Assembly: GCA_024644125.1 (NCBI GenBank)
Contig: JAHELQ010000001.1
Coordinates: 1-54,192, forward strand
Reading direction: 5' to 3'
Source of the DNA: Candidatus Aminicenantota bacterium
GTDB taxonomy: Bacteria > Acidobacteriota > Aminicenantia > UBA2199
DNA: 54,192 bases
Shown: positions 45,301 to 53,600 of the stretch, piece by piece
How the letters are laid out: each line of letters opens with the position of its first letter
Numbering within the stretch: the first letter of the stretch is position 1
Translations under genes and position numbers: made by a program
Notes under the pieces: model-generated
What the model was told of the DNA's origin: nothing
Seen by the model: the letters and a program-made list of their open reading frames with translations, nothing else
Database searches by the model: none

Positions 45301-47936
45301 AACACCAGACAATCGATGTTGGGGTCCTGAAGCAATGACTCGGAGTTTCTGGTGGCATACGGGCCTCCCGCCACGATGGGGCAACCGAATCCCCATTGGC
45401 GGATGAGGGCGATTGTGGAATGGAAAAAATCCCTATAAAACGTCAGGCTGCGGGCCCCGATAATATCCGGTTTGAATGATTCCAGAAGCTCCTTCAACCG
45501 GCTATGGCTATCGAAGTCGATTCGGGACTTCAAAATTTTGCCGTTTATCCTGTCGCCCAATCGCTCGTTGAGATAGGTCATCACGTACACCGCCCCCAGA
45601 GGAGGTTCCACCACATCATACAGCAGGTCTGTATCGCTACTGTAATGTTGGGACAGGTCCAACATCAAGATCTTCACCGCGTCGGCGGAGGGCTGCCGGG
45701 CTGGGAACTGCCGTTTGAGTTTTTGATTCAAATCCGGAACCCGGAATGTGTCGTCGTCAACAAAGCCCCGCCCCCCGAGTTCGCTTCGTTCCAATCCCAG
45801 GAATTCCAACAAGGAGTCAAAGTTATCGAGTTCTTCGGGAAAATAACTATCATACTTTTGCACTATCTCATCTTCGGTCATCACGCTCATTTGCACAGGT
45901 AGGACCTTGAGAAGCCGCTCTTTGTCGAGAAAATATTCGTTGATGAATTCCGCCTGGTAATTGGCGGTGAAGCTCTTGTCGAAAGGCGACGTGGGCGACG
46001 GTTCATGAAACGCCATGTTCTCCGAGCGGTAGATGTCTTCTTCGGCGATTCCGTTCTTCATGGCCAGATCCGCCATCCCGGTGTGCGGGTAAATTTTCAG
46101 GTTGAAGATATAGGGAAAGTGGACCCAATGCAGACTCTTGATAAAATCCAGAGTCATACGCGCCTCTTCTTCAGTTTCAGTTGGAAAGCCATGGATGGAG
46201 AATAGTTCGAGAATCACCTGCGGGTGCTTTTGGCAGAAGTATTCGATGTTTTCCCGGAATATATCCAATTTCAGGTTTTTCTTGATGAGGGTTTGCAAAC
46301 GGGGCGACGCCGTTTCGAGCGCCAGGGCGGTGGCGGTGAGTCCGGCCTCCACCAGGAGATCGATGTAATCTTTTGTCAGAAGATCTCCTCGTAACCCATT
46401 GGGAAAAAACAATTGCACATCCAGGTTGTTTTTTACGATCATCTCTAAAAATCGCATCCCATTCTCACGGTTCAAGTTGAAGATATCGTCGAATATGGAA
46501 AACCGCCGGACTCCCATGTCGTAATAGAGTCTCATCTCTTCGAAGATGCTATCGGCGGAGCGGAATACATGGTTACGCCCCCATATTTTACTGCAGTAGG
46601 CGCACTGGTAGGGACAGCCGCGGGCGGTTTGCAGCGAGATGGTGTTTTTCACCATCACCTGCCCGATATAATTGCAGTATTTTTCCAGATCGATCATTGA
46701 TCGGTCCGGGAATGGCAAACTGTCTAAATCGGTGATCTGCTGAGCCGGCTGCGTGACAATGGGTTGCACGCGGCGTCGATCCAATCCCTGAAGTTTTGTA
46801 TATTGATTTTTTTTCAAGGTGTTCTGGTTTGTCAAGAGAACCGGAGCTTCGCAATCATCCAGCATGGTGCAAACGCGATCGCTGGGCAATCCTGGATCCA
46901 CCGGCAGATACGCGCCGCCGGCCTTCATAATCCCAAGCAACCCTGGAACCATGTCCGGTGATGGTTCCATCATGACGCCGGCGATCGTATCCTCCCCCAC
47001 CCCTTTTTCCTTCATCATCCAGGCGATACGATTGGCTTTTTTATTTAATTCCCCATAGGTCAGAGAATGCCGCTCGCCGCTCTGGGTGTTTTCAAACACC
47101 AGCGCGATTCCCTCCGGCTGCGTTTCCACCTGTCTCTTGATCAATTGGGGAATAGTATGCTCCTCCGGAAAGTTTTTATTGGTATCATTAAATTCTTCAA
47201 GTATGCGGACGCGCTCACCGCCGGCCAGCAATTGAATGTTTACCAACGGCTCGTCTAGAGTTTCGACAGCATGTAGCAGAAGTCGGCAAAAGTGTTCCTG
47301 AATGGATTTCGTAAGACCTGTCGAATACAAGTCGCTGTTGAATTCCAGTGTGAGGCGAAGCTCCTGCTCGTGCCGTTGAAAAATAAACCTGATATTCAGC
47401 GGAAGCCCCGCTAGATCGTCTTTGCGATGAATATTCTCCAGCAATACCGCGACATCGAACAGGGGAAAATGGTTTCCCGACACTGGAAGATTCAATTTGA
47501 ACAGCAACGTCTCCAGAGGGTAGTTCGAATGTTCGTCCGCCTCGATGATCGATTGCCGCGCTTCGAGAAGCAACTCTTTGAACGACATCGTTTCGGTGAG
47601 TTTGGTTCGAATGGCGAGGGCGGTGTTGAGATATTCCTCATCTTCTTCGTGTCGATAGATTGGTATTCCGACAATGATATCGTCCATTCCCGAATATTTC
47701 TTCAATAAAGCGATCACCGCCGTAACCAGGATCATATGAAGCCTGTGATCCGATTGATTGCTCATCCGAAACAAACGTTCCGACACGTCGGCCTGCATAT
47801 CGATCGAGATCTCCATCATCTGCGGCGGCGTATCGCCGGCGGAAATTTGCAGGTCCGGTGGAAATGCCGCCAGGGCGAGTTCTCCAGATAGTTTTTCCAG
47901 CCAATAGGTTCCCTCGGGGGTAGTATGTTCTGTCAT
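42345..47936 (-). CDS. NRPS half-C-A-T-E with a radical SAM/B12-binding unit inserted in the A domain
   Basis: 1863 residues from ATG 47936, which has AGAGGAGG six bases upstream; ATG 47942 touches that site and is less likely. Residues 1-235 are only the C-terminal lobe of a C domain, with no HHxxxDG. The A domain starts near 250 and reaches A2 (KAGGAYLPVDP, about 341). It is then interrupted (about 380-945) by a radical SAM domain, with Cys 441/445/448 in CxxxCxxC, and a B12-binding-like domain (about 750-935). It resumes with TSGSTG (about 961) and runs intact through NQYGPTE and GGKLDR. Code DPENIGQIDK: the Glu resembles ornithine-type pockets (DMENLGLINK), low certainty. T: GGDSI, Ser 1351. 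E (about 1380-1840): HHLVVDG at 1529, EGHGRE, FNYLGQFD. The C-terminal tail looks like a COM donor. It should load, possibly modify, and epimerise one residue. Confidence 0.95.
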   Translation of the reverse strand: MTEHTTPEGTYWLEKLSGELALAAFPPDLQISAGDTPPQMMEISIDMQADVSERLFRMSNQSDHRLHMILVTAVIALLKKYSGMDDIIVGIPIYRHEEDEEYLNTALAIRTKLTETMSFKELLLEARQSIIEADEHSNYPLETLLFKLNLPVSGNHFPLFDVAVLLENIHRKDDLAGLPLNIRFIFQRHEQELRLTLEFNSDLYSTGLTKSIQEHFCRLLLHAVETLDEPLVNIQLLAGGERVRILEEFNDTNKNFPEEHTIPQLIKRQVETQPEGIALVFENTQSGERHSLTYGELNKKANRIAWMMKEKGVGEDTIAGVMMEPSPDMVPGLLGIMKAGGAYLPVDPGLPSDRVCTMLDDCEAPVLLTNQNTLKKNQYTKLQGLDRRRVQPIVTQPAQQITDLDSLPFPDRSMIDLEKYCNYIGQVMVKNTISLQTARGCPYQCAYCSKIWGRNHVFRSADSIFEEMRLYYDMGVRRFSIFDDIFNLNRENGMRFLEMIVKNNLDVQLFFPNGLRGDLLTKDYIDLLVEAGLTATALALETASPRLQTLIKKNLKLDIFRENIEYFCQKHPQVILELFSIHGFPTETEEEARMTLDFIKSLHWVHFPYIFNLKIYPHTGMADLAMKNGIAEEDIYRSENMAFHEPSPTSPFDKSFTANYQAEFINEYFLDKERLLKVLPVQMSVMTEDEIVQKYDSYFPEELDNFDSLLEFLGLERSELGGRGFVDDDTFRVPDLNQKLKRQFPARQPSADAVKILMLDLSQHYSSDTDLLYDVVEPPLGAVYVMTYLNERLGDRINGKILKSRIDFDSHSRLKELLESFKPDIIGARSLTFYRDFFHSTIALIRQWGFGCPIVAGGPYATRNSESLLQDPNIDCLVFSEGETVFTELVVKYIENGRSLPSDDILETIPGIAFVRRDQKKDRRIAREIVLQDQLQEVIASYPEHDPPDAGEAADLAYIIYTSGSTGTPKGVMIEQRNAANTLLWYGDTYKVGNGTKVLTMTSYTFDPSVEQIFGTLAHGGTVFLTNRRLLTDKEEFLTFMRRNEIEIINAVPSLLKEMLLGEKRLPALKVVISGGEKLDNHVKDQLLELGYPLFNQYGPTETTIDAVACSCGPESVSLGRPIANTTCYVVDKYLRLQPVGIRGELVISGAGVCRGYLNNPEATHDKFIENPFAEGNDGCFARLYKTGDLAAFSQSGVLVFHGRIDHQVKIRGFRIELGEIENRIREYKFVDDAVVMDRKDETGGAFLVAFYTAKNPLDEYDLASYCRERLPEYMIPVSFLYLHEMPKTPGGKLDRRALANMDISATGTAGEDFQEPQSPVEKELAKVWQEVLGRKEIGINENFFSIGGDSIKAIQIISRLNKAGYKLKMSDLFRHPVIAQLAPMVTANTQKKESGVISGSVPLLPSQAEFFEKIIIDKHHYNQAVALQLEERLDRAKLEKIFKRLQSHHDALRTVFREHEGVIVAEIVDDLMPVHIEEFDLRDECDPTAALVEKANGVQARINLEHGPLMKIGLFHLDEGDRLLIVIHHLVVDGVSWRILFEDIAELYLQLKQGTPLQLQSKSSSIKAWANRLRQFADESSLQEEFDYWYRVLNAGGAHLPVEANESENFVKDQQTKTVALDVEHTEALLTGAHEAFGTEMNDLLLAALALAVNEHWGQSGLLVALEGHGREELFEEIAVQRTVGWFTSVFPVSLTSDGTQSLDRHIIDTKEMLRRVPRKGIGYGILKYLSSGTKSSLKATTGPQVSFNYLGQFDRDTTELPFRVIADSTTGQAHSLDQQREYLLDIICIVIGGKLHITASFSEKLFQGDDIERLLDTFAGQLKQTIDFCSSRGEREMTPADFSYKDLSMEDLEHIGSLVGE
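45090..46810 (-). other. Radical SAM plus B12-binding insertion within an adenylation domain
   Basis: About 570 codons lie between core motifs A2 and A3. It begins with the linker DLDSLPFPDR typical of B12-radical SAM enzymes, then RGCPYQCAYCS (Cys codons at 46614-46616, 46602-46604 and 46593-46595), ALALETASPRLQ, FSIHGFPTETEEEA and a complete barrel. A Rossmann-like B12-binding domain follows (KILMLDLSQ, the PDIIGARS strand, VAGGPYATRNSE, SEGETVFTELV, ending IPGIAFVRR). The order is radical SAM then B12, the reverse of ordinary class B enzymes. The borders are estimated from where the A-domain sequence stops and restarts; they are good to about 20 codons. Confidence 0.85.
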
Positions 47937-47952
47937 GTGCATCCTCCTCTTT

Positions 47953-50676
47953 TCAAAAAGTGAAATCCCCATCCAGATCGCGGGTGCGGGGAGCTCGTTT
48001 CAGTTTTTTCACCTTGTGCCTGTCATCCACACGCGATCCCCTGTCCTCGAACTCCTCGAACGAAGGGACGGCGTTTTCATGCAAGCGTTTCCAGCGTTGA
48101 TCCGCCTTGTACAATTCGTGAACAGTAAAGGGATTGGGGACTCCCAAAGTCTTGCAATGCTCGGCGAACCGGTTCATCCGCCGGTACGCCTCTTCCCGCG
48201 ACGGCATACAATCCGCCACCCAGGTATCGATCCGGAGCATGTCCCGGTGGCGTTCTGGGTAGAGCGAATACCGCCTGTCCGCCCAGGCGCGGGTATCGAC
48301 CTGTCCGGTGGGATAATAATAGAATGGGCATCCCCAGACCTCGTAGATGTGATCTTGCAATTCCTCGATCAAATTCAATGTCTGCTGGAAGTCCTCTTCG
48401 GTTTCTCCGGGAAATCCGATCACCCAGCACGTGGATGTTTTGATGCCCGCGTCCGCCAAACTGATGACCGCCTCCTTCACCTGGTCCACTGTGATCTTTT
48501 TATTCATCAAATCCAATACCCGCTGCGAACCACTTTCGATTCCAAGTTTCGCCTTATAAAACCCGCCCCGCCGCCACATCAATGTGGTCTCCCGGTCGGT
48601 GACCGGTTTATCGGCCCTGAGATACCCATCCCAATAAATGGCCTGCTCCTCGTCTATCAATGTGTTCGCCAGGTCGGTGGCCACGGGATTGAGCAAAGAA
48701 TCGCACAGCAGAAAAAGTTGCCTGCCGCTTTTTTGATGGAGATATTTGAGTTCCGCGGCGATTTGTTTGCCGCCTTTTTTCCGAAAATTCCCCCATTGAA
48801 CGGTTTCGGAACAAAATTTACATTGAAACGGGCAACTGCGCGATCCATAACTGGCGGCCATCAAATAAGCGTCCAGATCAAAATCATCAAAATCCGGCAC
48901 CGGGGCTTCGGCCAACGGCAATGTCTGATTTCCGATGTCCTGGATCGAGTAGATATTTTTGTCCTTAGGTAGTTCGTTCTGAAGATATTTCAAGAGCAGG
49001 AGCTCTCCTTCGCCGATGAAGAAGGCGTCGATACAATCGTTTTTCGCCAAAAACAGATCCCAATTGGGAGATCCCGGCGCCAATTGTTCGGAAAAAACAC
49101 CGCCCCCCATCACTGTCCTAACAGCGGGATTTTTCTCGCGGGCCAGGCGCGCTACAAAAATCGATGTGGGAAGATTGGTCTCAAACACCGAAAAACCGAT
49201 GACATCGGGAGCTTCACGTTCGAGTATATGATCGAAAAAGAGTTCAAGGCCGGCGTAGAATTCCTGTACCAACCGGATCATTTCTTCGATCACCAGCCGG
49301 TCTATATCGGTATAAAACGTTTTGGCCACAAGAATTTTAACAAGCTCCCTGTATTCATCCGGATCGGTGAAATGGAGATGGGCCATCAAATGATTCTGCA
49401 ACACATCCTTTCCGGTGACAAAATAATTTCCCCATTTGTTTTCAGGTACGACGCGCGCCAACGTTTCAAAATAGGCGCTATGAAACTGCCGGAATCTATC
49501 TTCGATATTCGCGTCAACCGTGGTTACCGGATATCCGTACCGGGTCAGAAAACTCTTGAGGCAAGCGATCCCCAACGGCGGAATCAGAGGCGACCAAAAC
49601 GGCAACATGACCAGAAGGATTTTCTCCTTCGAGTGCGAATCGAGATGCCCCAGATCGAAATGGATTTCGGTTGCCAATTTCTCCAGCATTCCGTCTGGAG
49701 GATTGAGTTCCAGATCTTTCAGAGCTTGCTCTCGGGTGATTTCCCCGGAACGGATCAGTGTCGAGTACTCGTCATGATAGTGGGTGTAACCGCGTACATT
49801 CAGATCCCGGAAGGAATTGAGCCAGATCATGTCGCAGTTTGTGGTGCGGGTTGGATAACTGGCTTTTATCGGCCGCCAATCGAACCGTTTCCGGCAAATG
49901 GCCTGCAATTCTTGTTTATCTGTTTTGTAGAATTTGAATACGAAAAAAGGTACAAAAAGAATTTTCCCTGAGTTGACCGGATTTTCAAGATCCCGTCGTT
50001 CCCGGTAAATCACCTGTTTTTTCAATATATTCCACTTATTTTGAAATTTTTCGAAGAATTCCTGATCGCCGCTATTCATGGCGATTTCAATCATTTTGGA
50101 GAACCATTGATGCGCCTTGTAGTCGTCATGCATCATCGCGGCCTGCCCTTTGGAGTATCCATTGATCACCAGAGGGATATCAAAATGATCCGCCAATTCC
50201 AGACCGTTCAAATACAACATGTTGCCGCAAGCGAAGCACGGACTCACCTCGGTTTCATTGGACTCATTGAAGTACTTGAACAATTTGCGCATGAAGCCGA
50301 GATCGTTCTTCCAGATCACCAGATCGACATCCAGCTCCTTGCAGAGCTTCTCGACATTCCTGGTGGCTTCGGGATCGTCCCAGCCATGATCGCTATGGAA
50401 TGCCAGCGGCCGCAATTGATAGTTTTCTACCAGGGTAATCAGCGTAAAACAGCTATCCACACCTCCGCTTAACGGCACCAGCACATCGTATTGCCTTCCG
50501 GGGTTCCGGTATTTTTGCAGAGCTGATTTCACTTCGGCCTCGCTGGTAAAATCAGTGGTCGAGCCGCCTTCGGCGGCCACTTTATATTCATTGCAAAAAT
50601 TACAAATCCCTCCCTCATCAAATTGGATCCCGGGAAATGTCTCGGGTAACACACACTTTTTGCAGGTTTTCATCAT
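47953..50676 (-). CDS. Fusion of PP-loop ATPase (amidotransferase-like) with B12-binding radical SAM enzyme
   Basis: 907 residues; ATG 50673 (seven bases after AAGAGGAG) may be the true start instead of 50676. Numbering from 50673: the N terminus has two Cys pairs, CKKC (4, 7) and CNFC (24, 27), as in the N-acetyl-sugar amidotransferase (WbpG/TIGR03573-like) family. The PP-loop SGGVDS (69-74) adenylates an oxygen with release of PPi, and CFAC follows. This half ends near 345. A B12-binding domain (about 350-580) begins KILLVMLPFWSPLIPPLGI and includes VMGGGVFSE and FIGEGE. A radical SAM domain (about 600-800) has CPFQCKFCS (Cys 614/618/621), LGIESGSQRV and GFPGETEEDF. It lies between two NRPS genes in the operon, so it is probably a tailoring enzyme: ATP-dependent N- or S-insertion plus radical chemistry such as C-methylation (inference). 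No substrate is shown. Confidence 0.93.
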   Translation of the reverse strand: MMKTCKKCVLPETFPGIQFDEGGICNFCNEYKVAAEGGSTTDFTSEAEVKSALQKYRNPGRQYDVLVPLSGGVDSCFTLITLVENYQLRPLAFHSDHGWDDPEATRNVEKLCKELDVDLVIWKNDLGFMRKLFKYFNESNETEVSPCFACGNMLYLNGLELADHFDIPLVINGYSKGQAAMMHDDYKAHQWFSKMIEIAMNSGDQEFFEKFQNKWNILKKQVIYRERRDLENPVNSGKILFVPFFVFKFYKTDKQELQAICRKRFDWRPIKASYPTRTTNCDMIWLNSFRDLNVRGYTHYHDEYSTLIRSGEITREQALKDLELNPPDGMLEKLATEIHFDLGHLDSHSKEKILLVMLPFWSPLIPPLGIACLKSFLTRYGYPVTTVDANIEDRFRQFHSAYFETLARVVPENKWGNYFVTGKDVLQNHLMAHLHFTDPDEYRELVKILVAKTFYTDIDRLVIEEMIRLVQEFYAGLELFFDHILEREAPDVIGFSVFETNLPTSIFVARLAREKNPAVRTVMGGGVFSEQLAPGSPNWDLFLAKNDCIDAFFIGEGELLLLKYLQNELPKDKNIYSIQDIGNQTLPLAEAPVPDFDDFDLDAYLMAASYGSRSCPFQCKFCSETVQWGNFRKKGGKQIAAELKYLHQKSGRQLFLLCDSLLNPVATDLANTLIDEEQAIYWDGYLRADKPVTDRETTLMWRRGGFYKAKLGIESGSQRVLDLMNKKITVDQVKEAVISLADAGIKTSTCWVIGFPGETEEDFQQTLNLIEELQDHIYEVWGCPFYYYPTGQVDTRAWADRRYSLYPERHRDMLRIDTWVADCMPSREEAYRRMNRFAEHCKTLGVPNPFTVHELYKADQRWKRLHENAVPSFEEFEDRGSRVDDRHKVKKLKRAPRTRDLDGDFTF

Positions 50677-50691
50677 AAATCTCCTCTTTTT

Positions 50692-53600
50692 CTATAGGTC
50701 GAATTGAAAATCGCCCTGTTCTTGAATTGTTTTCCGGACAGGAAGTTGCGGGCCTGAATCCAGATCGCCGATGGGCCGGTCGCAATTCTCGATTACGCTC
50801 TTCACCAAACTTTTGTATTTTTCTGCGATGATCTCGATTGTCCGGCGTTTATATAAATCGGTGGCATAGATGATCATAAAAGCCATTCCCTTGTTGGTTT
50901 CGAAGCCCATCCAGTCCATGTCTATTTTGGTGGTCTCCTGAAAAATCTTGTAATAAGAAATATCAAGCCCTTCCAGATTCATCGCTTCATTCTCGAATGT
51001 ATTGACATCCTGATTCCGTACTTCAAATATTGTGTCAAACAACGGGTTCCGGTTACTGCCGCGATGTTTCCAGACCTTGTTCACCAAATTTTCAAATGGA
51101 TAGGCCTGATTTTCATAGGCTTTGAACGAACGATTTACAACTTCGCGCAAGAAATCGCGGAATGTTTTTCCCGGCGTTGGGAAATTTCGCAACGCGATGG
51201 TATTGATGAACACTCCCGCCACGGGCTCGAGCTCCTTATTGATACGGCCGACTACGGGAATTCCCACGGAAATGTCGTTCTTACCGGAAAGACGCGCCAG
51301 CAACACATAAAATACCGCCAACATCACAATATGAATGGTTCCCCCTTCGTTTGCGGCCAATTTCAGGACGAGTTCCCGTTCGTTTGTATCAAACCTCAAT
51401 TCCACAAAACTTCCTTTGTTGCCGGGTTTCGCCAGAGGAGCATAATCATAGGGATAATCCAACAACGACGGAGCTTCGCGATATTCATTGAGCCAAAAAT
51501 CCTCTTGTTTCTGGATGAGTTCCCGATACGCCTCGCTATTTTGCCATTCGGAGTAATCCTTGTATTGAAGGGGCAACTCCGGGAGCTCCAGCCCCTTGTA
51601 AAGTTGCAAAAACTCGCGGAAAATATTGTTCTGGGTCATCACGTCCGAAATAATGTGGTGGGTATCGATGACCATGATATGTTTCCGTTCTCCGGTTTTG
51701 ATGAGAGCGGCCCTGATAAGCGGGGGTCTCTCCAGATCAAACGGGCGGATATATTGACGGATCACCGGGTCCGGGGAACCTTCCGGATAAAACCAATCGA
51801 TGTTGAATTCCACATGGGAGTGGATTTTTTGTACGGGAGAATCCCCTTCCATGTGAAACGAAGTTCGTAAACTCTCATGCCGCTGAATGAGTATTCGAAA
51901 AATCTCCTGGAATCGTTGCGCGTCGAAATCCCCTTCCAACAAGACATTCATATAGATATTATAGGCGACGGAATCATCCTCCATTTGCTGAATGATATAT
52001 AGCCGTTGTTGAGCCGAAGAGAGCGGATAGCTCTCTTTTTGAGGGGCCCGTGGAATCATGATCGCTTGCTGTTGATTCCTGCCCCGGATAACGATCGCCA
52101 ATTCCCGGATGGTGGGTTTGGAAAAAATTTCCGCTAGAGTGATCTCCACGTCCAGGCGATTGCTGATGCGGGCGATGACCTGATTGGCCTTTAGCGAGTG
52201 GCCGCCCAACTGGAAGAATTCATCCTCGATACCGATTTTTTCCTCCGGGATCTCCAGCACTTCGGACCAGATCTTTACCAACACCCGTTCGACTTCATCC
52301 CCCGGCGGCACATGATTGGAATTTTTTTCCGCTCGAGGAGCGGGAAGCAATGCTCGGTCCACTTTACCGTTTATATTAAGGGGCATGTTATCCAGTTGAA
52401 TGAAATAGGTCGGGACCATATACGACGGTAATTCTGCCGACAGGAATTTTCGGATTTCGCGGGAATCGAGGCTGTCTTCCCCCGCGGTGATATACGCGCA
52501 CAAATGTTTTTCCCCGGTATCATCTTCAGTCGCCAAAACCACCGCTTCGGTGATAGCGGGAAATCTCAACAATTGATTCTCGATTTCTCCAGGCTCGATA
52601 CGGGTCCCCCTTATTTTGACCTGCCCGTCGGTACGGCCTGAAATCTCCAGGTTTCCGCAAGGTAACATCCGTCCTAGATCACCGGTTTTATAAACAATAT
52701 CCATTGGATTGGCGCTGAACGGATTGGGGATGAAGACCTGCTCGGTCATTTGGCGATCGTTAAAATATCCTGATGTCATGAACGGCGTCCTGATATAAAT
52801 CTCTCCCCGTTGACCCGGCTCGCACCGCTGCATCCTGCTATTCAAAAGCAAGGCCTGACTTCCCTGAATGGGTTTCCCCACAGCGACAACAGGCTTATCT
52901 TTATCCTCCGGCTGGATTCTGTAAAAGAATTTCACCATCGTGGTTTCGGTAGGCCCGTATAAATTCACCAATTGGATGCGGTCGTCGAACAATTCGATAA
53001 ACCTGCGAATATCATTGCCTCTCAGCAATTCTCCCGCCAGAAGAATATATTTAACATGCTTGAGTTGACTTGAAGCGGACAAATGTCCGGTCATCTCTTT
53101 GAACAACGATGGAACCATATGAATGAGATTAACCTCTTCCTCATCGAGCCATTGGATCAATTTGTCCATATCCCTCAGAACTGCCGGTTGGGGAATGCAA
53201 CATGTGCCTCCGCATGACAACGGAACAAAAATATCCCGGAGAAAAGGATCAAACGTTGGAGGCGTCAATTGACTGACCTTGAAGCTCTCATCGATTGCAA
53301 ACTCCCCTATCTCCCATTGGATGAAATGCGCAAGGCTAATGGTGCGCCCCAATATTCCTTTAGGAACACCGGTCGATCCTGATGTAAAATATACATAGCA
53401 GTGCTTGTTATCCATTGGTACAATTGATTCCAGTAGTTCGGTACCAGTGGAAATATCTTCATACTCTACAATTTCCGGGGGATCAACCATACCTTCCAGA
53501 ATTCCGCTCAACATATTTAGATGGTCTGTGGATGTGATCAGGAGAGCTGGCTTCAATTCATCCAACATTCGCTTGATTCGGTTCTCGGGTAAAAAAGGGG

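Noticed and set aside
42345..47936. Possibility that the half C domain or the A-domain insert is a frameshift or assembly join
   Set aside because: The frame is continuous across both borders, with sensible A-domain sequence on each side. This cannot be excluded without read data, but nothing in the sequence suggests it.
47935..48972. Long + strand frames (also 49084-49971 and 51064-51870)
   Set aside because: They are complementary to well-supported - strand genes and show no family motifs.
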